Below are positions 56,457 through 64,000 of a DNA stretch of 64,000 nt, piece after piece. The first letter of the stretch is position 1. The number at the start of each line of letters is the position of its first letter. The stretch covers positions 2,218,001 to 2,282,000 of the forward strand of contig NZ_CP030265.1 of the NCBI RefSeq assembly GCF_008843145.1. The letters are read 5' to 3'. Source of the stretch: Skermanella pratensis. Its GTDB lineage: Bacteria > Pseudomonadota > Alphaproteobacteria > Azospirillales > Azospirillaceae. The notes below the pieces were generated by a model. The model saw only the letters and a program-made list of their open reading frames with translations. It had not been told where the DNA came from and did not search any database. The position numbers were made by a program, and so were the translations under genes.

Positions 56457-56648
56457 TCACGAGCCGGCGCGGAACCGCTTGCCGTTGGTCAGGATATCGT
56501 TGTTGAAGCCTTCGGCGACGCGATCATCGCCGTCGGAGGCAAGACAGAGCGTGATGTTGATCGAGGCAAGGATTGCCTGGTCGATCTGGTCGGGATCCCG
56601 GACATAGCGTTTGATAGCCTGGAGCGCGCGGGTCACGGACTGTGCCAT
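56457..56648 (-). CDS. Small hypothetical protein
   Basis: 63 aa starting at ATG 56648, with GGAG about 10 nt upstream. The product begins MAQSVTRALQAIKRYVRD and is helical and hydrophilic. It reads like a natural protein rather than a shadow, because no gene lies opposite it. No family recognised. The following 56649-56936 stretch upstream holds no further gene that I can support and contains some AT-rich promoter-like sequence near 56815-56850. Confidence 0.5.
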   Translation of the reverse strand: MAQSVTRALQAIKRYVRDPDQIDQAILASINITLCLASDGDDRVAEGFNNDILTNGKRFRAGS

Positions 56649-56936
56649 AACACTTAATCTCCGAAAGAATGCCGGCGTCCGCTGGTGTGTCCATTGGACC
56701 GTTACCGATATCCTGGCCTTGAACAGGCCGTTTGCCTGTGAAGCAGACCACGGCGGACCGTGAATAATCGCACGGCTTACCTGCGGTTCTGCTTCGGTGA
56801 ATATCGGCTGGTTGCCGCTGACTTATAGCGTTAAAGAAATTAACTATAAGTGAACGGCGTGTGTGGCCGGCATACTACCACTTTCGCGTGGTTTGTCTTG
56901 CGGCGGAATGAAGCATGGAGCGACTCGAACGCGGCC

Positions 56937-58496
56937 TCAGTGCCCGCCCTCGACTTCGGCGCGCGGCTTGCGGACCAGCGGCATGAACAGGAACGCGGCG
57001 GCGAAGACGCACGCCATCAGCAGCAGGCAGTCGCTGAAGGTCAGGACCATGGCCTCCCGCTCGACCAAGCCGTGGACGATCTTCAGCGCGGCCTGGTCGG
57101 CGTCGCCAGGGATCACGCCGGACAGGCTGCCAGACAGGCCTTCCAGTAAGTCCTGGACGCCGGGCCGGGCGGTGGTTATGTTGTCGGACAACCGCGACAT
57201 GTGGAGGGCGAAGCGGTCGATCAGCACCGTGTTGATCGCGGCCAGGCCGATGGCTCCGCCCAGGTTCCTCATCAGGTTGTAGAGGCCGCTGGCGTTCTTG
57301 AGCTGGTCGGGCGGCAGGGTGCCGAGCGCCAGCGTGTTGATCGGGATGAAGCACAGCATCAGGGAGAAGCCGCGGATCGCCTGCGGCACGAACAGCTCCC
57401 AGAAATCCGACTCGGCGGTGAGGATCGAGTTGAGATACACGCCGAAGCCGAACATCGCGAGGCCCAGCGCGAGCATCAGGCGCAGGTCCATCTTCCGGGA
57501 CAGGATGCCCGCGACCGGCGCCGACACGAACTGGAACATGCCGGTCACGAACATCACCATGCCGATCTGAAGGCTGTTGAGGCCGCGGATGCGGTCGAGG
57601 AACAGCGGCATGATGTAGACGGCGCCGTAGAGCCCGACGCCGATGACGAAGCTGAACAGGCAGCCGATCGCGAAATTGCGGTCCCTGAAGGCGCGCAGGC
57701 CGACGATCGGGTTGTGATAGGTCAGGACGCGGCGGAAGAACAGCACGGCGCTGACGGCGCACACGGCCGCCGCCGTCGCGATGGCGTGATCCTCGAACCA
57801 GTCGTTGCGCGGCCCTTCCTCCACGACGAACTCCAGCGTGCCCAGGAAAAGCGCCATGAACAGCAGGCCCGGGAGGTCGAAACCCTTGAGCACGCCCAAG
57901 TCCGGCTTGTCGACGTCGACGAAGCTCCAGACCAGGGCGGACACGGCCAAGCCGGGGCCGACATTGATCAGGAACAGCCAGTGCCACGACAGGCTTTGCG
58001 TCAGATAACCGCCCAGGGTCGGCCCCAGGGTCGGCGCCATGGTCGCGACCAGGCCGATCATGACCGACACGCCGGCGCGCCGGTCCGCCGGGAACAGGGA
58101 AAAGCTGGTGGCGAACACGGTCGGGATCATGGCGCCGCCCAGGAAGCCCTGCAAAGCGCGGAAGGCGATCAGCGACTCGATGTTCCAGGCGAAGGCGCAG
58201 GCAATGCTCATGGTGGTGAAGCCGATCGCCGAGACGACGAACAGCCAGCGGGTCGACATGACGCGCGCCAGGATGCCGGACAGCGGGATCATGATGACCT
58301 CCGCGATCAGGTAGGAGGTCTGGACCCAGCTGATCTCGTCGGCGCTTGCCGAAACTCCGGCCTGGATTTCCGCCAGGCTGCTCGACACGATCTGGATGTC
58401 GAGGATCGCCATGAACATGCCTACGACCATGGCGAAGAAGCCGATCCAGTCCTTCGCCGTGACGCGCCGGGCCGCCGCGCCTCCAGCCGCCATCAC
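56937..58496 (-). CDS. emrB: DHA2-family multidrug efflux permease (EmrB type)
   Basis: 519-aa, 14-helix MFS transporter. Motifs include FMAILDIQIVSSSLAEIQAG (helix 1, family motif D1), WVQTSYLIAEVIMIPLSG, RALQGFLGGAMIPTVFA, and GPTLGGYLTQSLSWHWLFLINVGPG (motif C). It works with a membrane-fusion protein to export hydrophobic drugs driven by protons. It overlaps emrA by 4 bp. The operon is divergent from a TetR regulator. Confidence 0.95.
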   Translation of the reverse strand: MMAAGGAAARRVTAKDWIGFFAMVVGMFMAILDIQIVSSSLAEIQAGVSASADEISWVQTSYLIAEVIMIPLSGILARVMSTRWLFVVSAIGFTTMSIACAFAWNIESLIAFRALQGFLGGAMIPTVFATSFSLFPADRRAGVSVMIGLVATMAPTLGPTLGGYLTQSLSWHWLFLINVGPGLAVSALVWSFVDVDKPDLGVLKGFDLPGLLFMALFLGTLEFVVEEGPRNDWFEDHAIATAAAVCAVSAVLFFRRVLTYHNPIVGLRAFRDRNFAIGCLFSFVIGVGLYGAVYIMPLFLDRIRGLNSLQIGMVMFVTGMFQFVSAPVAGILSRKMDLRLMLALGLAMFGFGVYLNSILTAESDFWELFVPQAIRGFSLMLCFIPINTLALGTLPPDQLKNASGLYNLMRNLGGAIGLAAINTVLIDRFALHMSRLSDNITTARPGVQDLLEGLSGSLSGVIPGDADQAALKIVHGLVEREAMVLTFSDCLLLMACVFAAAFLFMPLVRKPRAEVEGGH

Positions 58497-59587
58497 TTGC
58501 GTCCCGGCTCGGCCGCTGCGGCGGTTCCGAAGATTCCGCCCGCCGCCAGCGGCCCGATCCCCTCGTCCCGGGTATCGACCGAAACCTCGACCGAAAGCCC
58601 CGGCCGGAGCAGGCCGGCCAGGGGGTTGTCGGACGGCACGGCGATGCGGACGGGAATGCGCTGGACGACCTTGGTGAAGTTGCCTGTCGCGTTCTCCGGC
58701 GGCAGCAGGCTGAACTGCGCGCCGCTGGCGGGCGCGAAGCTTTCAACCGCGCCGCGCAGCACCTGTCCGGGGAAGGCGTCGACCGACAGGTCGACCGACT
58801 GGCCGCGCCGCATGCCGACGAGTTGGGTTTCCTTGAAGTTCGCGACGACGTACACGTCGGGGAGGGGAACGACGGCGAGAAGTGCCGAGCCCGCCTTGAC
58901 ATACTGGCCCAGCTGGACGCCCTTGTTGCCGATCACGCCGCCGACGGGCGCGCGGATCACCGCATGGTCCAGGTTGTTCCGCGCCAGGTCGAGGTTGGCC
59001 TTGGCCTGCCGAAGCTTAGCCTCCGCCTCCTTGCGCGACGCTTGGAGGACGCCGAGCTGGTCATGCTCCGCCGCCAGGCCGGCAATCGCCTTGTTCAGCG
59101 CCGCCTCGGCCTTGCGGAGGTCGGCCTCCGCGGTGTCGTACCGCTGGCGGCTTACCGTATCGCCGCTGACCAGGCTTCTCACCCTGTCGTAATCCTGCCG
59201 GGCGCGATGCAGGTCGGCCTCGGCGCCCGCGACCGTCGCTTGGCTCTGCACGATCATCGAGTGCTCGAGGGTGATCCGGCTGTCGATGCTGCCGATGGCG
59301 GCCTGCGCAGCCTCCATCGCAGCGTCGGCCTGTGCTTCCTGCGCCCGGTACTCGGCGTCGTCGATCACCACGAGGACGTCGCCGGCCGCGACTTCCTGGT
59401 TCTCGATGACACGGATATCGGCGACGTATCCGGCGATCTTCGGGCTGACGACCGAGATGTCGCTGTGCACATAGGCATTGTCGGTCGATTCCAGGAAGCG
59501 CCCGACGGTCCACCAGTGCCAGCCGAAGTAGCCGCCGACCGTCAGCACCAGGACAGCCGCCACGACCGGGATCGACTTGCGCATCAT
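58493..59587 (-). CDS. emrA: HlyD-family membrane-fusion protein (EmrA type)
   Basis: 364 aa from ATG 59587, preceded by GGGGAGTTATGG; a second ATG follows directly. One N-terminal membrane helix (IPVVAAVLVLTVGGYFGW), then the lipoyl half-motif STDNAYVHSDISVVSPKIAGYV. A long coiled-coil hairpin (about residues 90-195) precedes APVGGVIGNKGVQLGQYV and the beta-barrel domain with GLLRPGLSVEVSVDT. It links EmrB to an outer-membrane channel, which is not encoded here. Confidence 0.95.
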   Translation of the reverse strand: MMRKSIPVVAAVLVLTVGGYFGWHWWTVGRFLESTDNAYVHSDISVVSPKIAGYVADIRVIENQEVAAGDVLVVIDDAEYRAQEAQADAAMEAAQAAIGSIDSRITLEHSMIVQSQATVAGAEADLHRARQDYDRVRSLVSGDTVSRQRYDTAEADLRKAEAALNKAIAGLAAEHDQLGVLQASRKEAEAKLRQAKANLDLARNNLDHAVIRAPVGGVIGNKGVQLGQYVKAGSALLAVVPLPDVYVVANFKETQLVGMRRGQSVDLSVDAFPGQVLRGAVESFAPASGAQFSLLPPENATGNFTKVVQRIPVRIAVPSDNPLAGLLRPGLSVEVSVDTRDEGIGPLAAGGIFGTAAAAEPGRK

Positions 59588-59645
59588 CCATAACTCCCCA
59601 AAGAGCGCCGTCCCCCGGGATTGCGCGAACTGACTCGGCTCGGTC

Positions 59646-59664
59646 GAACTGAACGGTTCAGTTC
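59646..59664. promoter_or_regulatory. TetR operator 1 in the emrA leader
   Basis: GAACTGAACGGTTCAGTTC is a palindrome with perfect 9-bp arms around one central base. It lies 59 bp upstream of emrA and downstream of a TTGACA (59703-59708, minus strand). A second copy occurs 68 bp away. The repetition of AACTGAACGGTT makes it a strong candidate site for the divergent TetR protein. Confidence 0.7.
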
Positions 59665-59713
59665 GCTCCGCTCCTCCGCAAAGTGAGCAGGCCAATAAGT
59701 CTTGTCAATGTGA

Positions 59714-59730
59714 AACTGAACGGTTTAGTT
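59714..59730. promoter_or_regulatory. TetR operator 2 in the tetR promoter
   Basis: AACTGAACGGTTTAGTT repeats the core of operator 1 with one changed base in the right arm. It lies within the likely tetR promoter (TTGTCA at 59702-59707, AT-rich region to 59740), so binding would block the regulator's own transcription. Confidence 0.65.
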
Positions 59731-59764
59731 TAGTATACGAACCTTGCTTTCCGGAGATGACGAG

Positions 59765-60418
59765 ATGCCCAGGACGGCCGTTCAGGACCAGCACCCCGGA
59801 ATCCGCCAGGGGCAGAAACCCGCCCAGATCATGGCGGCCGCGAAGACGCTGTTCACCAGCCAGGGATTCGGCGCGACCAGCATGGATGCCATCGCCCGCA
59901 TGGCGAATGTTTCCAAGGCGACCCTCTATGCGCATTTCTCCGGAAAGGAGGAGCTTTTCGCCGCGATTGTCAGTCACGAGTGCCGAACCCAGCAGAGCCT
60001 GCTGTGGGCACCCGGTGTGGAGGAGAAAGAGGTCGAGGACGCGCTCCGCGAGATCGGCCGCAACTTCCTGGGACTGATCCTGTCGGCGCCGGCCGTCGCC
60101 ATCCTCCGTGTCGTCGTGGCGGAGTCCGCCAGGTTCCCGGATCTCGGCCGGATCTTCTTCAATTCCGGTCCAAACCAGATGAGGCAGAGCCTCGGTTCCT
60201 ATCTCGCCACGGCGGCGGCGCACGGCCGGATCGACACCGACGACCCCGGGCGCGCGGCCGAACACTTCATCGGAATGCTGCAGACCCCGGTCCACTTCAG
60301 CGTGCTGTTCGGCGTGAAGGATCATTTCTCTCGGGATGAACTCGACAGGGTCGTGACGGATGCCGTGGGGGCGTTTCTCCGTGCTTATCTGCCACGCGAT
60401 CGGATGGAGAAGTCGTGA
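59765..60418 (+). CDS. TetR/AcrR-family regulator of the emrAB pump
   Basis: 217 aa from ATG 59765 with GGAG 8 nt upstream. The N-terminal helix-turn-helix is IMAAAKTLFTSQGFGATSMDAIARMANVSKATLYAHFSGKEELF, split over residues 20-65. The C-terminal ligand domain resembles the TetR_C_7/AefR type (VVVAESARFPDLGR). Divergent position and twin palindromes predict repression of emrAB and itself, relieved by a pump substrate. Confidence 0.93.
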   Translation: MPRTAVQDQHPGIRQGQKPAQIMAAAKTLFTSQGFGATSMDAIARMANVSKATLYAHFSGKEELFAAIVSHECRTQQSLLWAPGVEEKEVEDALREIGRNFLGLILSAPAVAILRVVVAESARFPDLGRIFFNSGPNQMRQSLGSYLATAAAHGRIDTDDPGRAAEHFIGMLQTPVHFSVLFGVKDHFSRDELDRVVTDAVGAFLRAYLPRDRMEKS

Positions 60419-60614
60419 CATAAGTGGTACATTCTTCGAGGGAACGCTGACTTCAAAGCGCTTCGTTCGTTATTGAGCAGTCATTCAGCCTACTACTCCT
60501 GTCAGCAACATCGGTTTCCCGGAAAATCCTGATGAATCAGGCGGACCTGAAAACATCAATTCTGCTGACGGTTGCTTGAGTATTTAGCTTAAATTGAGAG
60601 ATGCGAAACCGTTC

Positions 60615-61793
60615 ATGACTCAGGAACTCGCCGTCGCGGACCACTCCCGACCGGCAAAGGCCCGTATCGCGGTCGCCGTGATCTTCTTCGTCAACGGCGC
60701 CGCCCTGTCGAGCTGGATTCCCCATATCCCGACGGTGCAGCAGAAGCTTGGCTTGAGCACCGGCACGCTGGGGCTCGCGCTGCTGGGAATTGCAGGCGGA
60801 TCGCTTGTATCCATGCCCATAGCCGGATGGCTTATCGCGCGGCATGGTAGCCGCGTCGTCACGCTGACAGCGGCATTCCTGTACTGCCTCGCGGCGCCGC
60901 CGTTGCTTCTGGCCTCGAGCCTGCCGACGCTGATCATGGCCTTGATCCTGTTCGGGGCGTTCAACGGCGCGATGGACGTCGCGATGAACGCTCACGGCGT
61001 GGCGGTCGAGCGCGCCATCGGACGGCCGGTGATGTCGTCGCTCCACGCGCTGTTCAGCATCGGCGGGCTGGTAGGGGCGGGGAGTGCGGTGGTCCTGCTG
61101 CCGTTCGGGATGACGCCGGCGGCCCATGTGACCGCGGCGGCGGCCGGGGGGTTTCTCCTGGTGCTCGGCTCCGCGCGTTTCCTGCTGCCCCCGGGAGTCG
61201 ATATCAGCACCGGCGGCGGCCCCCGTTTCGTTCTGCCGCGCGGGCGGTTGCTGGTGCTGGGGGTCATGGGCTTCTTCATCCTGATGATGGAGGGCGCCAT
61301 GTCGGACTGGACCGCGGTTTACCTGAAAATCGACCTGGGGACCGGCGCAGCGTTTGCGGGGGCCGGTTATGCCGTCTTCTCCGCAACCATGGCGATCGGG
61401 AGGCTGACCGGGGACCGCATGGTCGCCAGCTTCGGTCCTGTTGCGATGGTCCGGTGGGGATCGCTGCTGGCGGCGGCCGGCTTGGGCGGAGCATTGCTGC
61501 TGCACGATCCGGTGGCCGCGGTCGTGGGCTTCGGCCTTGTCGGGCTGGGCCTCGCCAATGTCGTCCCGATCCTGTTCAGCGCGGCCGGAAGGACCCCGGG
61601 CATGGCTCCGGGATCGGCGATCGCCGCCGTGACGACGGCTGGGTATTTCGGCTTCCTCGCAGGGCCACCGCTGGTCGGCTTCGTCGCCGAAGGGATTGGG
61701 CTGCCTAGCTCCCTTGGCATCCTTGCCGCTGCGGTCGGATTGGTGGCATTCCGGTCAGGGGTGCTGGCACCGCGAGCCGGGACGGCGCGATAG
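60615..61793 (+). CDS. MFS transporter (YbjJ-like)
   Basis: 392 aa from ATG 60615; a TTG at 60594 in frame is possible. Twelve membrane segments, with FFVNGAALSSWIPHIPTVQ in helix 1, GWLIARHGSRVVTL (MFS motif A), and AFNGAMDVAMNAHGVAVER, which is characteristic of the YbjJ/fucose-permease-like branch. Substrate unknown. It stands alone, 196 bp after the TetR gene. The gap holds AT-rich sequence but no other gene. Confidence 0.9.
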   Translation: MTQELAVADHSRPAKARIAVAVIFFVNGAALSSWIPHIPTVQQKLGLSTGTLGLALLGIAGGSLVSMPIAGWLIARHGSRVVTLTAAFLYCLAAPPLLLASSLPTLIMALILFGAFNGAMDVAMNAHGVAVERAIGRPVMSSLHALFSIGGLVGAGSAVVLLPFGMTPAAHVTAAAAGGFLLVLGSARFLLPPGVDISTGGGPRFVLPRGRLLVLGVMGFFILMMEGAMSDWTAVYLKIDLGTGAAFAGAGYAVFSATMAIGRLTGDRMVASFGPVAMVRWGSLLAAAGLGGALLLHDPVAAVVGFGLVGLGLANVVPILFSAAGRTPGMAPGSAIAAVTTAGYFGFLAGPPLVGFVAEGIGLPSSLGILAAAVGLVAFRSGVLAPRAGTAR

Positions 61794-61859
61794 TAAGGAG
61801 TTTTTTAGCGTCGGGGAGATGATGCGGTGAAGAACGGGGCGGCAGGTTCACGGTAAGAC

Positions 61860-61928
61860 GCCCTGCGGCGGACCGGCGCCTAGCGTTCGCCGGGCGACCG
61901 CAGGGCAGAAGAAAAGCCTGTGCTTTTC
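61860..61928. terminator. Stem-loops between the convergent MFS and DUF465 genes
   Basis: GCCCTGCGG (61860-61868) pairs with CCGCAGGGC (61898-61906), enclosing an inner CCGGCG/CGCCGG stem. Directly after it GAAAAGC CTGT GCTTTTC (61911-61928) forms a second hairpin. The position between converging genes fits a bidirectional terminator. Confidence 0.5.
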
Positions 61929-61929
61929 C

Positions 61930-62099
61930 TCAGTGGCGGGAGAGCCGCGCCAGTTCGTCCTTTACCCTGAGTTTATCAAACTTAAGTTTCTTGATGTCGA
62001 TATCTTCCGAACCCGGCTGCTTCTGCAGGGCTTCTATCTGTCTGTCGAGCGAGGCATGGCGGTCGCGTAGAGCCTGAATGTGATTCTCGTTCACCATGT
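61930..62099 (-). pseudogene. DUF465 (YdcH-like) small protein, frameshifted
   Basis: ATG 62099 follows GGAGCACGTCAC and reads MVNENHIQALRDRHASLDR. A family-like continuation, IEALQKQPGSEDIDIKKLKF and KLRVKDELARLSRH, ends at the stop 61930-61932 but in another frame. The two parts join if one CA of the CACA at about 62039-62042 is removed, giving 55 aa, a normal DUF465 length. As written, translation stops after about 21 residues. The small coiled-coil family has no settled function. It is a real two-base insertion or a sequence error. Confidence 0.6.
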
Positions 62100-62409
62100 G
62101 ACGTGCTCCATGTCTTTCAGACTATAACATGAGAAGCATACACACTCTCGAAGGGATTGCTAGCCTCTTCGTGTATGAAATTGAAAGAATCCCGGCGTTC
62201 TACGCAACAATGGGCCAGTTTAGATGCATACCAGAATAATTTTTCTTAAGATTGCAAACGAAAGTCGAGTTAACCAATGTTTCCCGGACTTTGAGGTCGA
62301 GCCGTAGGGAATGAGGGTTTCGGCAACGGCCACATGGCGGCACGCATGGCTTGACCACGCGGGTATTCCGCATGGGGCTCGAAGCATCGCCGATCCGATA
62401 AAGGAAAAA

Positions 62410-62485
62410 TGGTGCCCAGGGACGGATTTGAACCGCCGACACGGGGATTTTCAGTCCCCTGCTCTACCAACTGAGCTACCTGGGC
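62410..62485 (-). tRNA. tRNA-Phe (GAA), copy 1
   Basis: 76 nt on the minus strand with encoded CCA. Acceptor stem GCCCAGG/CCTGGGC, D-arm AGCTCAGTTGGTAGAGC, anticodon stem-loop GGGGACTGAAAATCCCC with anticodon GAA, and T-arm GGCGGTTCAAATCCGTC are all intact. It is identical to the copy at 62868. Confidence 0.98.
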
Positions 62486-62541
62486 GCCGCCGTCATCCCG
62501 CATCGGCCGAAGTTGCCGTGCTGCGGTGGGGCAGGGACGTG

Positions 62542-62570
62542 CTTATAGAAAAGATCGCCGAGGCTGTCCA
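62542..62570 (-). promoter_or_regulatory. Promoter of tRNA-Phe copy 1
   Basis: Minus strand: TGGACA (62565-62570), 17 bp, TATAAG (62542-62547), followed by GCACG. The same architecture recurs before copy 2. Confidence 0.65.
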
Positions 62571-62619
62571 GGGGAGAAGTTGCCGGAAGTGCTTGTCAGC
62601 GTAATCCGGTTACACGACA

Positions 62620-62862
62620 TTGGGGGAAGAATTCCCCTTGCGGAGGCTGGCTGCCGTGGTGGAGCGGCATCCGGATGAGTTTCGCGCCGGCCTCGTCGAG
62701 ATCGAGGATCGATTGGCAAGACTGGTGGACCGCATTGATCGTTTGCGTCCGGTTTATGAGACGCCCGCCGTCAACGACGTGAATCCAACTCGATCCGGGC
62801 TCAGATATATGACGAGCGCGGCGATTGACAGCGTATTCGAATTTCTGCGGGGCAGTCGGTAG
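62620..62862 (+). CDS. Hypothetical 80-residue frame between the two tRNA-Phe genes
   Basis: A frame from TTG 62620 (or GTG 62656/62659) encodes a helical, charged product with the stretch FRAGLVEIEDRLARLVDRID. It lies antisense to the tRNA transcription direction and ends 5 bp before copy 2. No family recognised and no good ribosome binding site seen; it may not be expressed. Confidence 0.35.
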   Translation: MGEEFPLRRLAAVVERHPDEFRAGLVEIEDRLARLVDRIDRLRPVYETPAVNDVNPTRSGLRYMTSAAIDSVFEFLRGSR

Positions 62863-62867
62863 GGAGG

Positions 62868-62943
62868 TGGTGCCCAGGGACGGATTTGAACCGCCGACAC
62901 GGGGATTTTCAGTCCCCTGCTCTACCAACTGAGCTACCTGGGC
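62868..62943 (-). tRNA. tRNA-Phe (GAA), copy 2
   Basis: 76 nt, minus strand, base-for-base identical to the copy at 62410-62485, including the encoded CCA and anticodon GAA. It is the upstream copy in the direction of transcription and has its own promoter. Confidence 0.98.
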
Positions 62944-62984
62944 ATCCTGTCCGGCGTAGCCTGGAGCGTCGCCGTCGGGGCGTG

Positions 62985-63013
62985 CTTGTAGGAAATATTA
63001 CGGGACCTGTCCA
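62985..63013 (-). promoter_or_regulatory. Promoter of tRNA-Phe copy 2
   Basis: Minus strand: TGGACA (63008-63013), 17 bp, TACAAG (62985-62990), followed by GCACG. Spacer and flanks resemble those of copy 1. Confidence 0.6.
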
Positions 63014-63226
63014 GCACCGGATTTCATTTTCGCGCAGATTTCGTGAACCGGCCGCCTGGCCTTCCGGCTGCCATGAAGGGAGTAGCCGTCCGCGTCCCGC
63101 ATTCCCGGTTCGCGCCGTCGATGACGCGGCGCAACATGGTATCCTGTGAGATCATGTCGCAAGGTGCCGAAAGCCCATGACGGTATGATGACAGCAGCAA
63201 GCATCCAGCCCGAAGGGGGTGACGTC

Positions 63227-63409
63227 ATGAAGATCGTCGCGCGCGAACAAAACAGTTTCCGGATCACCTGCCCGAACGGCCATGACTTCACCGCTCCGCG
63301 CCACAGCATCTCGGTGGAGTGCCCGGCCTGCGGCGCTACCGGAAGCACCCGGGAACTGGTGGACAGGATGATCAAGACCGCGGAGCGGCAGCAGGCGACA
63401 GCCGCCTAA
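63227..63409 (+). CDS. Small zinc-ribbon-like protein
   Basis: 60 aa from ATG 63227 with GAAGGGGGTGACGTC upstream. Two metal-ligand-like pairs, ITCPNGHDF and VECPACGATG, are separated by about 16 residues and suggest a zinc ribbon with one His or a partial site. A helical tail follows (LVDRMIKTAERQQ). No named family recognised. A longer frame from 63146 exists but lacks a ribosome binding site. The region 63014-63226 upstream holds nothing else that I can support. Confidence 0.65.
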   Translation: MKIVAREQNSFRITCPNGHDFTAPRHSISVECPACGATGSTRELVDRMIKTAERQQATAA

Positions 63410-63491
63410 GGGTTTGAGGCTCCTGGGTCAGCCGCACCACGGCCCGCGTGGGCGCGATACGGCTGACGCAGTCGTCGGATCAGGCGGCGGA

Positions 63492-64000
63492 TCAGGCGGC
63501 GGCGGTGCCGCCAACGGTCAGGCCGTCGATCCGCAGGGTCGGCTGGCCGACGCCGACCGGCACGCCCTGGCCTTCCTTGCCGCAAGTGCCGATACCCGGG
63601 TCGAGCGCCATGTCGTTGCCGATCATGCTGACCTTGGTCAGCGCGTCGGCACCGTTGCCGATCAGGGTGGCGCCCTTCACGGCGGGACCGATCCTGCCGT
63701 CCTCGATCAGGTACGCTTCCGAGGCGGAGAAGACGAACTTGCCCGAGGTGATATCCACCTGCCCACCGCCGAAGTTAACGGCGTAGAGGCCCTTCTTGAC
63801 CGAGCGGATGATTTCCTCCGGCGTCTTGTCGCCGGAGCGCATCACCGTGTTGGTCATCCGCGGCATCGGGTGATGGCCGAAGCTCTGGCGGCGGCCGTTC
63901 CCAGTCGGCTTGGCGCCCATCAGGCGGGCGTTCATGCGGTCCTGCATGAATCCTACCAGGATGCCGTCCTCGATCAGGGTGGTGGACTGGCTCGGCGTGC
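63492..64000 (-). CDS. tldD: TldD/PmbA-family metalloprotease, C-terminal part (5' end outside the window)
   Basis: The frame is open from the window end to the stop at 63492, about 169 residues. Family segments are [82 protein letters not shown] and [24 protein letters not shown]. These match TldD, which with TldE degrades or matures peptides. The metal-binding HExxxH lies beyond the window. Confidence 0.95.
   Translation of the reverse strand, partial: TPSQSTTLIEDGILVGFMQDRMNARLMGAKPTGNGRRQSFGHHPMPRMTNTVMRSGDKTPEEIIRSVKKGLYAVNFGGGQVDITSGKFVFSASEAYLIEDGRIGPAVKGATLIGNGADALTKVSMIGNDMALDPGIGTCGKEGQGVPVGVGQPTLRIDGLTVGGTAAA

Noticed and set aside
62311..62604. Plus-strand 97-codon frame containing GTDLNRRHGDFQSPALPTELPG
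   Set aside because: This is the well-known false translation of the antisense of a tRNA gene; the same peptide appears at the second tRNA copy.
62410..62943. Integrated element bounded by att sites at tRNA-Phe
   Set aside because: Both tRNA copies are complete, the interval is under 0.5 kb, and there is no integrase. Tandem duplication explains it better.

Overview
The window is 64 kb of GC-rich, gene-dense alphaproteobacterial chromosome. An Azospirillaceae or Rhodospirillales relative such as Skermanella or Azospirillum is my inference. It rests on the four-gene sdh operon, infA-maf-rng, DUF3369/HD-GYP signalling, DUF3141, BluB with CobN, and the very high third-position GC. There is no plasmid, phage or CRISPR signature. 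The core of the window is a cobalamin (B12) and cobalt-uptake supercluster at 19.2-43.1 kb.

Layout. 1-4.7 kb: a sugar ABC transporter (binding protein cut by the window edge) led by a ROK regulator. 4.9-9.5 kb: a PHA-synthase-like DUF3141 protein, two c-type cytochromes and a metallophosphoesterase. 9.6-14.6 kb: a c-di-GMP signalling locus with a PAS histidine kinase, a DUF3369/HD-GYP response regulator and a convergent cNMP-EAL protein. 14.9-19.2 kb: two genes of unknown function, a TPP riboswitch with thiC, and an orphan terminase-small-subunit-like protein. 19.2-43.1 kb: three cobalamin riboswitches controlling cobU-cobW-cobN-cobO-cobQ, cbiX-cobH-cobL-cobI-cbiG/cobJ-cobM and cbiMNQO, plus cobA-cobB-cobD, a cbiD/cobK fusion, cobC and bluB. 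43.2-50.1 kb: yacG, then a ROK repressor divergent from a sugar operon (TIM-barrel isomerase, Gfo/Idh oxidoreductase, xylA, ALDH7-type dehydrogenase). 50.1-55.9 kb: rng, maf, infA and sdhCDAB on the minus strand. 56.5-61.8 kb: a small hypothetical gene, an EmrAB pump with a divergent TetR regulator and twin operators, and an MFS permease. 61.9-64 kb: a broken DUF465 gene, two identical tRNA-Phe genes, two small proteins and the 3' part of tldD.

How it fits together. The B12 genes cover tetrapyrrole methylation (CobA, CobI, CobJ, CobM, CobL, CbiD), ring contraction (CbiG), reduction (CobK), rearrangement (CobH), amidation (CobB, CobQ), adenosylation (CobO), aminopropanol attachment (CobC, CobD), lower-ligand synthesis (BluB) and nucleotide-loop activation (CobU). 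Cobalt enters through CbiMNQO. The pathway is a mosaic: CbiX, CbiD and CbiG are hallmarks of the early-cobalt (anaerobic) route, while CobN, CobW and BluB belong to aerobic, late-cobalt metabolism. CobG and CobF are not seen here.

Points most worth a second look: the mosaic pathway and its two domain fusions; apparent single-base frameshifts in cobU and cobN; a shared regulatory hairpin after all three B12 riboswitches; a Shine-Dalgarno-masking hairpin before cbiM; a 95-bp inverted repeat between cobQ and cobD; and tandem tRNA-Phe genes with duplicated promoters.
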